A stretch of 64,000 bases of DNA from Nitrospira tepida (GCF_947241125.1 NZ_OX365700.1:496001-560000), one strand, 5' to 3'; positions 7,811-16,923 are shown, counted from the stretch's first letter. Numbers and translations: made by a program. Notes: generated by a model not told the origin, from the letters alone.

Positions 7811-9100
7811 TTACAGCCAGGTGACCCGTTCCGCCGGTCGGACGTAGATCGGCTCCTCGACCTGGATCCGCGCCACTTCCTTCCCTGACTTGTTGAAGCC
7901 CAGCACGGTGTCGTTGTACATCTCGAACCGCTTCCCGTGGATCTGGGTCTCAAACACCTTCGGGCCCGGAATCACGTCGTACCGGAAGATGATCTGCTGG
8001 CTGGCCCGCCACAGTTGCAGCACCGCCAACAGCTCCCGGCTCGGCACCAGGTACTTCTCGATCGCATTGTCCACGCCCGGCCCGAACATCTGTCGGGCAT
8101 AGCCCCGCGGGCTCCACCGCGGCGGGATGTAGAACCCGTTCGGCTCCGTTCCCCACTGCGGGTACAGGGGCAGCGCCACCTGCTCCACCCGAATGGCGAA
8201 GTACAGCGGGTGCCACCGGTCCTCGGCCCACAGCCCGTCCTCGCCGATCCGCACCAGCGACTGCATCCGGATCTTCCCGACGCAGGCCGCCATACAGCGC
8301 GTTTCCATCGGCTCGCCGCCCGTCAAGGGGTCCTTCCCCTCGATCCGCGGATAGCAGGCAATGCACTTCTCCGAGACCCGGGTCGTGCCTCGGTACATCG
8401 GCTTCTTGAACGGGCACTGCTCGACACACTTCTTGTACCCGCGGCAGCGGTTCTGGTCGATCAGCACGATGCCGTCTTCCGGCCGCTTGTAGATGGCCTT
8501 CCGGGGACAGGCCGCGAGGCAGCCCGGGTACGTGCAGTGGTTGCAGATCCGCTGGAGATAGAAGAAGAACGTCTCATGCTCCGGCAGACTGCTGCCCGTC
8601 ATCTTCCAGGGTTCGTCCCGGGAGAAGCCGGTCTTGTCGATGCCTTCCACGAGGGCGCGCATCGAGGTAGCCGTGTCCTCGTAGATGTTGACGAACCGCC
8701 ACTCCTGGTCCGTGGGGATGTAGCCGATCGCCGCCTGGCCGACCTTGGCCCCGGCGTCGAAGATGGTCATCCCCTCGAACACCCCGTAGGGGGCATGGTG
8801 CTTGCGGCCGACCCGCACGTTCCACACCTGCCCGCCCGGGTTCACTTGCTCGATCAACTGCGTGATCTTCACGTCGTAGAACTGGGGATACCCGCCGTAG
8901 GGCTTGGTCTCCACGTTGTTCCACCACATGTACTCCTGGCCCTTCGAGAAGAGCCAGGTGGACTTGTCGGCCATCGAACAGGTCTGGCACGCCAAGCACC
9001 GGTTGATGTTGAACACGAAGGCGAACTGCCACTTCGGATGCCGCTCCTCGTAGGGATAGAGCATCTTGCGGCCCAGTTGCCAGTTATAGACTTCAGGCAT
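7811..9100 (-). CDS. nxrB: Nitrite oxidoreductase beta subunit (NxrB), copy 1
   Basis: 429 aa iron-sulfur electron-transfer subunit of NXR. Fourteen cysteines in four groups can be seen: C35/C38/C41; C186/C189/C194/C198; C219/C225/C229; and C246/C249/C269/C273. This is the layout of NarH/DMSO-reductase-type beta subunits with four clusters. No signal peptide is present, so it is expected to be exported together with the Tat-bearing NxrA. It starts 103 bp downstream of nxrA with a strong site (GGAGG, 6 bp from ATG). It differs from copy 2 by one residue (Lys166 here, Arg there) and a few silent changes. No nxrC or chaperone gene lies nearby. Confidence 0.97.
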   Translation of the reverse strand: MPEVYNWQLGRKMLYPYEERHPKWQFAFVFNINRCLACQTCSMADKSTWLFSKGQEYMWWNNVETKPYGGYPQFYDVKITQLIEQVNPGGQVWNVRVGRKHHAPYGVFEGMTIFDAGAKVGQAAIGYIPTDQEWRFVNIYEDTATSMRALVEGIDKTGFSRDEPWKMTGSSLPEHETFFFYLQRICNHCTYPGCLAACPRKAIYKRPEDGIVLIDQNRCRGYKKCVEQCPFKKPMYRGTTRVSEKCIACYPRIEGKDPLTGGEPMETRCMAACVGKIRMQSLVRIGEDGLWAEDRWHPLYFAIRVEQVALPLYPQWGTEPNGFYIPPRWSPRGYARQMFGPGVDNAIEKYLVPSRELLAVLQLWRASQQIIFRYDVIPGPKVFETQIHGKRFEMYNDTVLGFNKSGKEVARIQVEEPIYVRPAERVTWL

Positions 9101-9116
9101 GGTTTCCTCCGTAATC

Positions 9117-9200
9117 CGTCATTCGTCATTAGTCATTCGTACGGTCCGTCCGAACACCTCATCACTCTTGCAAGTGACGAGTGACGGTTGACGAATGACG
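9117..9200. repeat. Inverted heptamer repeat in the nxrA-nxrB spacer, copy 1
   Basis: CGTCATTCGTCA (9117-9128) pairs perfectly with TGACGAATGACG (9189-9200). Each arm is itself a run of degenerate 7-bp units (CGTCATT / TGACGAA). On the transcript this forms a long-armed stem-loop directly after the nxrA stop and before the nxrB ribosome-binding site. Confidence 0.75.
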
Positions 9201-9203
9201 CCA

Positions 9204-12200
9204 TTACACCTTGATCTTAATGTGCTCGCCCTTGAGCCACTTGATCATGAACTCGTTCTCCTGCCCGGGGGTAAAGCCGGTCCGGACCGGTTCCCACGGG
9301 CCGCGGGCGCCGATGCCGCCGTCTTCCGCCTTGGTGATGCGGATCAGACATTCCTTCGGCACCGTGTTGACCGCGTGGTGGTCAATCTCGAAGCCCCACT
9401 TCATCTTGAGCCCGTTGGCATGTTTGCCGGGCAAGCTGTCGGTCTGGTGCATCGGCATCAACCAGCTCCGCGTAAAGGACTGTTGGGCCCCGTAGCGGAA
9501 GTTGGACTGATAGCCGGTGTCCAGGGCGATGGCGCGGCCGTCCGGCCGTGTCTCGTGCCCTTTGACCGATTTCGCCGTCGACACGTACGGGGCGTGCTTC
9601 GCCATCGTGACGTGATACGGATAGGAGGGATTGTACTTGGCCCGGATCATCAAGCGGGCGACCTTGTAGTAGGGATCGGAGGGTTTCCAGCCGCGGTAGG
9701 GCCGGTCCACCGGGTTCCCGTCCACGTAGACATAGTCACCGTCGTTGATGCCCCGATCGCGCGCCGCCGCCGGGTTGATGTTCAACTGGTGCTCGCCGAC
9801 GCCCGGCGTCCGCTTGTCCATCCGGTACGGATCGCCGAAGTTCGACTCGTAGATCTGCACCCAGTCGTTCACCGACCACTGGCTGTGCACCCGGTGCCGG
9901 GTCTTGGGGGTGACGCAGTAGAACTGATACCCCTTCTCCCACAACGGGTTCGAGTAGCGCTTGATCTCCGCCCAGGGCAGCTTCACGTTGCGCACCTGCT
10001 TGTCGTCATGGTGCTGCGCCGTGATGGGGATGCCGTAGTCATCCGGGCGGATGTAGGGGTTCGTGGAGCAGATGGCGTTGGGCAAGTACGGCGTCGCCTC
10101 CGGGCCTTCCCGGTGGACGATGAAGTTCTCGCCGTATTCAATGGCCTCGGGCTCCGTCCGGTAGGATTCCAACCGGCCGGTCCGAGTCCATTGGGGCTTG
10201 CTCTCGTTGATTTCTTCCCACAGGGGATGCCGCGGATAGGTCCGGACCATGACCATCCAGCCCTTCTCCGACTTCAAGAGCACGTCCGCCGAATAGCCGT
10301 AGAACGTGGAGGACGCATCGAGGATGCGCTGCACATACACGTCCACCCGGTTGTCGTAGACGAACTTGAAGACATCGCGGAGTTTCGGTTCGCCGGTGAT
10401 GTCGGCGAGCTTGGTGGTAACCCCGGTGAAGGAGTCGAGGTCGTTGCGGGTGTCGTAGAGCGGACGGATGCCGCCCTTCCACACCTGCACCCAGGGATTG
10501 GACACCGTGCCCGTCATTTCGGGATAGGTGAACTCCATCCACGAATTGGAGGCGAAGGCCACGTCCGCATGATTCACGTCCGAGGTCATCTCAATATCCT
10601 GGGTCACGATACATTCGATGTTCGGATCGACGTTCTTGACCATGTCGTAGTGGTGCTTGGCATTGTTCAGAATGTTGACGTTGACGACCCAGCGGAGCTT
10701 GCTGGGGCTCGGCATATGGGTCTTGCCCGTGAACACCTTGCGCCCGTACTTGGGCGTGTTCACGATCAAGGCCGTGTCGCCGTGGTTCCAGTAGCCGGGC
10801 TCCTCGCCGTAGTAGTAGCCCCGATACTTGACTTCCTTGCCGTGGATATTGGGATCCGTGTTCATATGCCACGGATCTTCGCTCAAATACACGGCGGCGC
10901 CGGAGCCGGACCAGGGGGTCGCGTTCCAGATACCGACCTTGTAGTTGCCCGACCAGGTATGGCAGCCCGAGCCGAACTTCCCGACGTTGCCGGTGAGGAT
11001 CATCACCAACGCGGCGGCCCGGCCCATCTGCGTCATGTGGAAGTAGTGACAGACCCCCTCGCCGTTGTGGATGGCGGCGGGCTTGATGGTACCGGCGTCC
11101 CGCGCCCAGCGCACGATGAGGTCCTTGGGCGCCCGGTTGATCTGATGCACCGTGTCCAGGTCGTAGTCCTGCAAGTGCACCTGATAGAGCTGGTAGATCG
11201 GGGCCACGTCCACTTCCCGGCCGTTGAGCAGCTTGACGCGGTAGGTGCCCGTCAAGGCCGCATCCAGGCCGCTGTTCTGGAAGTGCCAGCCCACCTGCTC
11301 CCGGTGAATCGGCACGGCCTGGTTCTTCGACAGATCCCAGACCATGGTGCCGCCCAGGCGCTGGATGTACTCGGGTTTCAGGCCCTGCACCCGGCCGCTA
11401 TAGGCGTTGGAGAAGTCCGGGAATGCATAGTCCTTGACCACGTCGCGGGGATCGAGGTACTGGAGCGTATCCGTCCGGACCAAGATCGGCATGTCCGTGT
11501 AGGCCTTCAGGAAGTCGGTGTCTTGGAAGTTCTCATCGAAGATGATCTTACAGGCGCCGAGGAAGAGCGCGGAGTCGGTCTCCGGCCGGACCGGAATCCA
11601 GTAGTCGGCCCGGGTGGCCGTCGGGTTGTATTCCGGGGTGATCACGGCGATGCGGGCGCCGCGCTCAAGGCTTTCGAGTTTCCAGTGGGCCTCGGGCATC
11701 TTGTTCTCGACGAAGTTCTTGCCCCAACTGGTGTTGAACTTACAGAACCGCATGTCGGAGAGGTCCACGTCGCAGTTCTGAGTGCCGTTCCACCAAGGTT
11801 GGCTGGGGTCCTGGTCGCCGTGCCAGGTGTAGTTGTTCCAATAGCGGCCGCCCTGGGCTTGATCCGGGCTGACTTTCCGAATCCACGCGTCCAGCAACGG
11901 CAGCGTGTTGTTGTTGAACCGGGTGTTGCCGTGCTTGCCGATCAGGCCCAGGATCGGCATGCCGGCGCGGTGCTTGAAGCACCGGACGCCCGCGCCCTTC
12001 ATCATCTCAATCATCTCGGGCGGATAGCCCTGCTCGCGCAACCGCCGGGCGCCGGCCTCGCCGCTGTAGCGCGTGGCGATGACGACCATCGCTTTGGCGA
12101 CGTAGGTGAAGGCCGTGTCCCAGGAGACGCGCATCATGTCGTCCAGGTAGCGGCTGTCGAATTTGTACTTGCTCTTGGTCTCCGGGGTGAGCTCCGGGGA

Positions 12201-12641
12201 GCCGGCATCCATCCATTCCTTCCAGCCCTTGCGCATCAGGGGGCCTTTCAAGCGATAGGGGCCGTAGACGCGGCGGTGGAAGGTGAAGCCCTTCAGGCAC
12301 ATGCGGGGGTTGTGGGCGAAGGTCCCGCGGTTGCCGTAGAGGTCTTCGTAGGTCTGGTGGTCGTAGTTCTGCTCGACGCGCATGACGACGCCGTTGCGGA
12401 CGAAGGCGCGGATGCGGCAGCCGTGCGTGTCGTTGGGGGAACAGCACCAGGTGAAGGAGGAGTCATACCGGTACTGATCGTGGTAGACGCGCTCCCACGA
12501 GCGGTCCGGATAGTCGCCGAGGGGGTTGCCCACCTCGATGACCGGCTGGAGGGCCGTCAGCGCCAGCGCGCGATCGGCGATCGCCGCGGCCGCCACCGTC
12601 CCCGCCGTGACCTTCAGAAATTGTCGTCGTGATAAAAACAT
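9204..12641 (-). CDS. nxrA: Nitrite oxidoreductase alpha subunit (NxrA), copy 1
   Basis: 1145 aa catalytic molybdopterin subunit that oxidises nitrite to nitrate. The N-terminus is a twin-arginine signal (SRRQFLKV, residues 4-11, then an Ala-rich hydrophobic core), indicating export of the folded enzyme to the periplasm. Cysteines 66, 67, 75 and 115 lie where the N-terminal [4Fe-4S] cluster of the NarG branch is bound. Segment 275-296 (GDQDP...DVDLSD) aligns by eye with the NarG region that holds the Mo-ligand Asp. The ATG at 12641 follows GAGGAGG with an 8-nt spacer. It leads the nxrAB unit. Compared with copy 2, the first 294 and last ~325 residues are identical, while 29 changes fall between. 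Confidence 0.97.
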   Translation of the reverse strand: MFLSRRQFLKVTAGTVAAAAIADRALALTALQPVIEVGNPLGDYPDRSWERVYHDQYRYDSSFTWCCSPNDTHGCRIRAFVRNGVVMRVEQNYDHQTYEDLYGNRGTFAHNPRMCLKGFTFHRRVYGPYRLKGPLMRKGWKEWMDAGSPELTPETKSKYKFDSRYLDDMMRVSWDTAFTYVAKAMVVIATRYSGEAGARRLREQGYPPEMIEMMKGAGVRCFKHRAGMPILGLIGKHGNTRFNNNTLPLLDAWIRKVSPDQAQGGRYWNNYTWHGDQDPSQPWWNGTQNCDVDLSDMRFCKFNTSWGKNFVENKMPEAHWKLESLERGARIAVITPEYNPTATRADYWIPVRPETDSALFLGACKIIFDENFQDTDFLKAYTDMPILVRTDTLQYLDPRDVVKDYAFPDFSNAYSGRVQGLKPEYIQRLGGTMVWDLSKNQAVPIHREQVGWHFQNSGLDAALTGTYRVKLLNGREVDVAPIYQLYQVHLQDYDLDTVHQINRAPKDLIVRWARDAGTIKPAAIHNGEGVCHYFHMTQMGRAAALVMILTGNVGKFGSGCHTWSGNYKVGIWNATPWSGSGAAVYLSEDPWHMNTDPNIHGKEVKYRGYYYGEEPGYWNHGDTALIVNTPKYGRKVFTGKTHMPSPSKLRWVVNVNILNNAKHHYDMVKNVDPNIECIVTQDIEMTSDVNHADVAFASNSWMEFTYPEMTGTVSNPWVQVWKGGIRPLYDTRNDLDSFTGVTTKLADITGEPKLRDVFKFVYDNRVDVYVQRILDASSTFYGYSADVLLKSEKGWMVMVRTYPRHPLWEEINESKPQWTRTGRLESYRTEPEAIEYGENFIVHREGPEATPYLPNAICSTNPYIRPDDYGIPITAQHHDDKQVRNVKLPWAEIKRYSNPLWEKGYQFYCVTPKTRHRVHSQWSVNDWVQIYESNFGDPYRMDKRTPGVGEHQLNINPAAARDRGINDGDYVYVDGNPVDRPYRGWKPSDPYYKVARLMIRAKYNPSYPYHVTMAKHAPYVSTAKSVKGHETRPDGRAIALDTGYQSNFRYGAQQSFTRSWLMPMHQTDSLPGKHANGLKMKWGFEIDHHAVNTVPKECLIRITKAEDGGIGARGPWEPVRTGFTPGQENEFMIKWLKGEHIKIKV

Positions 12642-12667
12642 GGATCAGACCTCCTCAGTTAAAGAAA

Positions 12668-12685
12668 GAGCCGGGTCGCCGGCTC
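12668..12685. promoter_or_regulatory. Hairpin in the nxrA1 leader just before the ribosome-binding site
   Basis: Perfect 7-bp stem GAGCCGG/CCGGCTC with a 4-nt loop. On the minus (nxrA) strand it is followed by TTTCTTT and then the GAGGAGG site. On the plus strand it is followed by ATTTTT. It could attenuate nxrA1 or simply end stray antisense transcription. Copy 2 has no counterpart. Confidence 0.5.
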
Positions 12686-13109
12686 ATTTTTGCCCGAACT
12701 CCATAGATATCGCTCTACAGTTCTTGGTCCCCCTTTCTCCCTGCGTGCAACTGAGGTAACAAAAGCAGAGCAAGACCGTATCCAATCCCCCGCAGGGTAG
12801 GTTGTCGCTATCCTGCTTATACAAAGCGGATGCCGGAGGAACCTGAAGAGGTGCGGAGTGATGCCGCCATGATTAAGAAGGAATTTCAACGCGATAGAAG
12901 GGCAAGGCAAGATGCGATCGCAAGGATTTAATTGGCCATGTAAGAGAAACATGACAGCGTTGGAGGTGGGACTGGCGCAAGTCATGGAAATATTGAGCAC
13001 AATAGAGAGTCAGGATTGCATGACAGCGAGGGGTGAAAAGAGGAAGATGTTGATGATAAAGGGAATGAGTGGGATTGAGGAGAGAGGGACGTCTGAAAAG
13101 ACGGACAGG
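12686..13109. other. Upstream control region of nxrA1
   Basis: About 420 bp between nxrA1 and the response-regulator gene, no coding frame supported. The part 12940-13090 is purine-rich. The decamer CATGACAGCG occurs twice (12950-12959 and 13019-13028), 69 bp apart, and could be half-sites for an activator. I searched by eye for a GG-N10-GC sigma-54 element on the nxrA strand and found none convincing. Confidence 0.4.
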
Positions 13110-14534
13110 TCAGTCTCCTTCCTTCTTAAGGTAGCGGCGCATGATCTCATGGAAATACGGGCGGGGTAGCCCGGCCTCCGACGCGGCATGGGTCACGTTG
13201 CCTTTATGCGCGTTGAGCTTCGCCTGAATGTACTGGCGGTTGAACTCCTCCAGGATCTTTTCCTTGGCTTTGGCGTACGGCAGATGGAGATGTTCTTCAA
13301 TGATCGATCCGGAGCTGTGGCGGTCCGCATGAAGCAAATTGACTACCTGGCTTCGGTCAATCGTGTCCTGCTTGGCGAGCATCACGGCCCGCTCGATGAC
13401 GTTCCGCAGCTCGCGTACATTTCCCGGCCAGGGGTAGGCGATCAGCTCGGTTAACGCGGCGGGGAGGATGTCGGCAATCGGCTTGCCGAATTCCTTTGTA
13501 TAGCGTCCCAGGAAGTGCCGAGCCAGCGACGGGATGTCTTCTTTACGCTCCCGCAGCGGCGGCACATGAATCACCATGACATTCAATCGGAAAAACAGAT
13601 CCTTTCTGAATTCACCCCGCTTGACCTTAGCGGCCAAATCCTGATTGGTCGCCGCGACGAAGCGGACGGCGAGTTTTCGCTGCTCGGTGCTGCCGACCGC
13701 CCGGACTTCGCGTTCTTCCAGCACGCGGAGCAATTTGGCCTGAAGGTTCAACGGAAGATCGCCGATCTCGTCGAGGAAGACGGTTCCCCGGCTGCCCAGC
13801 TCGATGAGACCCTGCTTGTCGGACACCGCCCCGGTGAAGGCTCCGCGCACATGCCCGAAGAGTTCACTCTCGGCGATGCCTTCAGTGAAGGTGGTGCAGT
13901 CTACGACCTGAAAGGGGCCGTCGGCCTCATCGCTCCGTTCATGGATCGCTTTGGCCAAGAGTTCCTTGCCCGTGCCCGTTTCTCCGATGATCAGGGTCGT
14001 GGCGGGGACTTTTGCCACGGTATCGATCATGGCTTTCACTTTCTGCATGGCGGGGCCGTTGCCAATCAGGTTTCGAAAGGGAAGGGTCGCGGGATCAGCG
14101 ACCTCGCTCCCTCGCTGTTCCGCGAAGATTTCGGAGATCCGCATGGCACGGTGAATCCGCATGGCCAGGTCGAACTTCTCGAAGGGCTTCACGATATAGT
14201 CGAACGCCCCGTGGTGCACCGCTTCAATAGCAGTGTCCACGGCGTCCACCCAACTGACCATGATGACTGGGATGTGGCGGTTCATGTCGTGAATGCGCTG
14301 CAGCAGTTCGAGCCCGCTCATCCCGGGCAGACGGATGTCCGTGATCACGAGATCGATCGGGCGCTCGGCAAGGATCTTGAGCCCTCCCTCCGCGCGGGCG
14401 GCCACGACCAATTCGACCTGCTCGGCGTCGTGACGGGGGAGCTCATGTTCGACGGCGCGAAGAAACATTTCCACGTCGCCGGCGTTATCCTCCACCAACA
14501 AGATCGTAAAGGGTTTGCTTTTGACGAGACTCAT
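13110..14534 (-). CDS. Sigma-54-dependent response regulator (NtrC family) of the NXR locus
   Basis: 474 aa from the ATG at 14534, chosen because it overlaps the kinase stop (ATGA, 14531-14534). Receiver domain 8-125 (phospho-acceptor D66 in VITDIRLPG, Lys116). AAA+ domain with Walker A GETGTGKE (184-191) and the sigma-54 contact loop GAFTGA (231-236). C-terminal Fis-type helix-turn-helix (GNVTHAASEAGLPRPYFHE). All parts needed to activate a sigma-54 promoter are intact. It is translationally coupled to the sensor kinase upstream and sits between two nxrAB units, so NXR transcription is the obvious candidate target, by inference. Confidence 0.93.
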   Translation of the reverse strand: MSLVKSKPFTILLVEDNAGDVEMFLRAVEHELPRHDAEQVELVVAARAEGGLKILAERPIDLVITDIRLPGMSGLELLQRIHDMNRHIPVIMVSWVDAVDTAIEAVHHGAFDYIVKPFEKFDLAMRIHRAMRISEIFAEQRGSEVADPATLPFRNLIGNGPAMQKVKAMIDTVAKVPATTLIIGETGTGKELLAKAIHERSDEADGPFQVVDCTTFTEGIAESELFGHVRGAFTGAVSDKQGLIELGSRGTVFLDEIGDLPLNLQAKLLRVLEEREVRAVGSTEQRKLAVRFVAATNQDLAAKVKRGEFRKDLFFRLNVMVIHVPPLRERKEDIPSLARHFLGRYTKEFGKPIADILPAALTELIAYPWPGNVRELRNVIERAVMLAKQDTIDRSQVVNLLHADRHSSGSIIEEHLHLPYAKAKEKILEEFNRQYIQAKLNAHKGNVTHAASEAGLPRPYFHEIMRRYLKKEGD

Positions 14535-16618
14535 GAATTCACCTGTCTGGGCCGGAGCGCCTCCTGCCCCGTTGTCGCAGGCCACGGGACGGCCTGTCCG
14601 GCTTGTTCGGGATGGATCTGCACGGCCGGCTCCTCTTCGAGCACGGCCACGGTCGGAAGTTGCACATAAAAGGTGCTGCCCTTCCCTGGAATGGTATCGA
14701 CGAACACACGCCCCTTGTATTGTTCAACCACGGTTTTCACGATGACGAGACCGATTCCGGCTCCGGAGATCTCCGGACCAGCCAGCCTGGCGAACGGACT
14801 GAAGATATGCTCCGTCATGGCAGGATCCATCCCCATGCCGTTGTCACGGACATAGATCAAACGGGCTTGATTCGACAGCATGGTGCCGATTTCGACATGC
14901 GGCTCCGATTGCCCTCCCATGTATTTGATCGCATTGCTGACGAGGTTTTCCAGGACTTGCTTCACATGGATGCGGCGACAGGCGAGTCGCGGAAGGTCTG
15001 GTTCCACGGTGATCCGGACTCCTCGCGTCTGAATCGCGCCGTCGAGCAGTTGCAACACTTCGCCCACGGCCTCGGACACATCGACGGTTTCCAGGTCGAG
15101 CGGCTCATGCGTGAGCCTGGCCAGGTCCAGGGTCCGCTCGGCCAATTGAGCCAGGTCCCGCCCCTCCTTCTTGATCCAGGAAAGGTACCGTTGCCCATGT
15201 TCGCCTATAAGCGAGCCATAATCCTGTTCGATCCAGGAGGCGAACTCGGCCACGCGCCCCGCCGGCGCCTTCACTTCGTGCGTCAAGGCGGCCACCTTGT
15301 GCTCCACCGCCGCCAGTTTGGCGGATAGGGCGTTCGTTTCGGATTCCAGTTCGTGGAAGAGCCGGACGTTTTCCAAGGTGACGGCGGCGTAGGAGGCAAA
15401 CTGCTCCGCCAACCCCACGTCCCACGTCGTAAACTGGCGAGTCTGGGTGGTGCTGCACAACATCAACACGCCAAGACAGTGTTGATGCGCCATTAACGGG
15501 ACGGCCAGCAGGCTTTTTGCTCCATAGACGTCGCGAATCTTGACCAATGTATCGGCATGGTCCGACAAGACGGGAACAATCACCGGCGCGCGTTCTTCGT
15601 AGGCTTGATTGGAGAACGGGGTTTCCTCCGTCAACCAGATCTCTTTCTGTTTCGCGTCGAACATCGCACCGGAAATGGCGTCAAGGACCCAACAGTCCAT
15701 CGATGGATGGCGGACCAGCAGAGCCGCAAAATCGGCGCGGGAGACAGCCGCGGCATGATCCACAATGCCGTGAAGCACCTGATCGAGATCTCCATGGCCG
15801 AGAGCGGCCACCTCTCGACAGACGGAATGGAGCGCTTGCAGCTCCTCGATTTTGTGTCGGACCTTGTGCGCCATGGTTTCCAAGGCAGTGCCGACCCTGC
15901 CCAATTCGTCTTCCCGGGAAAGCGACGCGACGTCCATGAAATCGCCGGAGGCGAGCCGCTCAGCTTTGCCGACGAGCTGGTTGAGTGGAGCCTGCAGCGT
16001 CCGTCTCAAGACCAGGACGGTGAGGCCGATGATGCAAAGGGACAGCATCAAAAACATGAGCAAGAGGCGATTGAGCGCCTGAATGCGGTCGCCCGCATCC
16101 TGCTCCAGCATGTGCACCATCTGATTGAGATCGAGTTTGAGGTCGTCCAGATCGTGCTGGTACTGCTGTTCAAGAAGGTGGAGATCCGTGGGATTGTCGT
16201 GAAGGGCTCGTTCGAGCGTGGGCCTGAGCTGGAGTTCCCATCGGTCCTTGACTGTTTGGAGTTGTCGTGCCAGCTCAGGATTGGAGGAAGCGATCGCGTT
16301 GTGGCGCGCGTTCCCATATTGGAGACCCTCAAGCACTTGATTCCACTTTTGGATTTCTTCGCGCATGGCGGCGCGTGTCGTCTGGCGCATGGCCGGATCG
16401 CGAAGCTGGGACAAGAGAAGGGCAAGCTTGTAGACTCGCATCCGCTGCCCTCCGGCTTCGTTAATGGCGGCGCTGGTTCCGATGAGTTGTCCTGCAAGGT
16501 GCCATGTGGTGAGAAGGCATCCTGCCGTTGTGAGAATCAGGAGGAGGAAGACTGCCCCGACCTTTGAGACGATCGAGCGCGACAAGTGTCGAAATATAGC
16601 CGAACGTGCGGAATGCAT
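14531..16618 (-). CDS. Sensor histidine kinase with NarX/PilJ-like input domain
   Basis: 695 aa from the ATG at 16618; an in-frame ATG at 16702 would add 28 residues, and neither has a strong ribosome-binding site. Layout: TM1 (about 21-43); periplasmic helical domain beginning with INEAGGQRMRVYKLALLLSQ (52-71), which resembles the P-box that binds nitrate/nitrite in NarX/NarQ; TM2 (about 185-204); HAMP (205-257); GAF-like domain (270-422); HisKA with H447 in LTHEVKAP; and a HATPase with N-box NLVSNAIKYM and glycine boxes. The input domain and the position between two nitrite oxidoreductase operons suggest it senses nitrite or nitrate. Its partner is the coupled regulator gene downstream. Confidence 0.9.
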   Translation of the reverse strand: MHSARSAIFRHLSRSIVSKVGAVFLLLILTTAGCLLTTWHLAGQLIGTSAAINEAGGQRMRVYKLALLLSQLRDPAMRQTTRAAMREEIQKWNQVLEGLQYGNARHNAIASSNPELARQLQTVKDRWELQLRPTLERALHDNPTDLHLLEQQYQHDLDDLKLDLNQMVHMLEQDAGDRIQALNRLLLMFLMLSLCIIGLTVLVLRRTLQAPLNQLVGKAERLASGDFMDVASLSREDELGRVGTALETMAHKVRHKIEELQALHSVCREVAALGHGDLDQVLHGIVDHAAAVSRADFAALLVRHPSMDCWVLDAISGAMFDAKQKEIWLTEETPFSNQAYEERAPVIVPVLSDHADTLVKIRDVYGAKSLLAVPLMAHQHCLGVLMLCSTTQTRQFTTWDVGLAEQFASYAAVTLENVRLFHELESETNALSAKLAAVEHKVAALTHEVKAPAGRVAEFASWIEQDYGSLIGEHGQRYLSWIKKEGRDLAQLAERTLDLARLTHEPLDLETVDVSEAVGEVLQLLDGAIQTRGVRITVEPDLPRLACRRIHVKQVLENLVSNAIKYMGGQSEPHVEIGTMLSNQARLIYVRDNGMGMDPAMTEHIFSPFARLAGPEISGAGIGLVIVKTVVEQYKGRVFVDTIPGKGSTFYVQLPTVAVLEEEPAVQIHPEQAGQAVPWPATTGQEALRPRQVNS

Positions 16619-16836
16619 GGATGATGGGGTCCTAGTGGATCGAGGGAAACCTGACAGACTGTGCCGCGTGGCCTGTCCAGCAAGGTACGCCCGTCCTTTC
16701 ATTCAAACGTTTTAGGGTACATAAACATACCGGGACGTTGCATGCAAGTCTTGGGGCCGTGGGAGGTATGGATGTTGAGGTTGAAAAGAGGGAAATTGAC
16801 GAAATGGCGTGCGAATTGGTTTGGGTGAAAGAAGAA
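16619..16836. other. Upstream region of the sensor-kinase gene
   Basis: Non-coding apart from a possible 28-codon N-terminal extension of the kinase (16619-16702). No consensus promoter could be assigned with confidence. Confidence 0.4.
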
Positions 16837-16866
16837 GGGGCCGGGAGCCTGGCGGCTCCCGGCCCC
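16837..16866 (-). terminator. Distal terminator hairpin after nxrB copy 2
   Basis: The same 13-bp stem as at 7757-7786, with loop TGGC, followed on the minus strand by TTCTTTCACCC. It lies over 100 bp beyond the nxrB2 stop instead of 25 bp because of an insertion between gene and hairpin. Confidence 0.75.
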
Positions 16867-16890
16867 TCCGCATCTGTGCCCAGCTTGGGA

Positions 16891-16907
16891 TTACAGCCAG
16901 GTCACCC
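16891..16907 (-). pseudogene. Vestigial 3' end of an earlier nxrB
   Basis: On the minus strand this stretch reads GTGACCTGGCTGTAA, i.e. Val-Thr-Trp-Leu-stop. Those are exactly the last codons of NxrB, at the same distance from the distal terminator as in copy 1. The intact nxrB2 stop lies 83 bp upstream. It looks like the tail of the former gene, left when a full-length copy replaced it. Confidence 0.65.
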
Positions 16908-16923
16908 TCCGAACTTGCTGAAG

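Noticed and set aside
9195-12632. Uninterrupted 1145-codon open frame on the strand opposite nxrA1 (and a similar one opposite nxrA2)
   Set aside because: It is the antisense shadow of a strongly biased GC-rich gene. Its product is rich in Val/Arg/His/Gly with no domain, and copy 2 is split by stops within the diverged block, which argues against selection.
12642-13109. Sigma-54 promoter for nxrA1 (and at 21805-22090 for nxrA2)
   Set aside because: Given the neighbouring sigma-54 activator I searched by eye for GG-N10-GC elements on the nxr strand. Near misses had the wrong spacing, so no site is reported.
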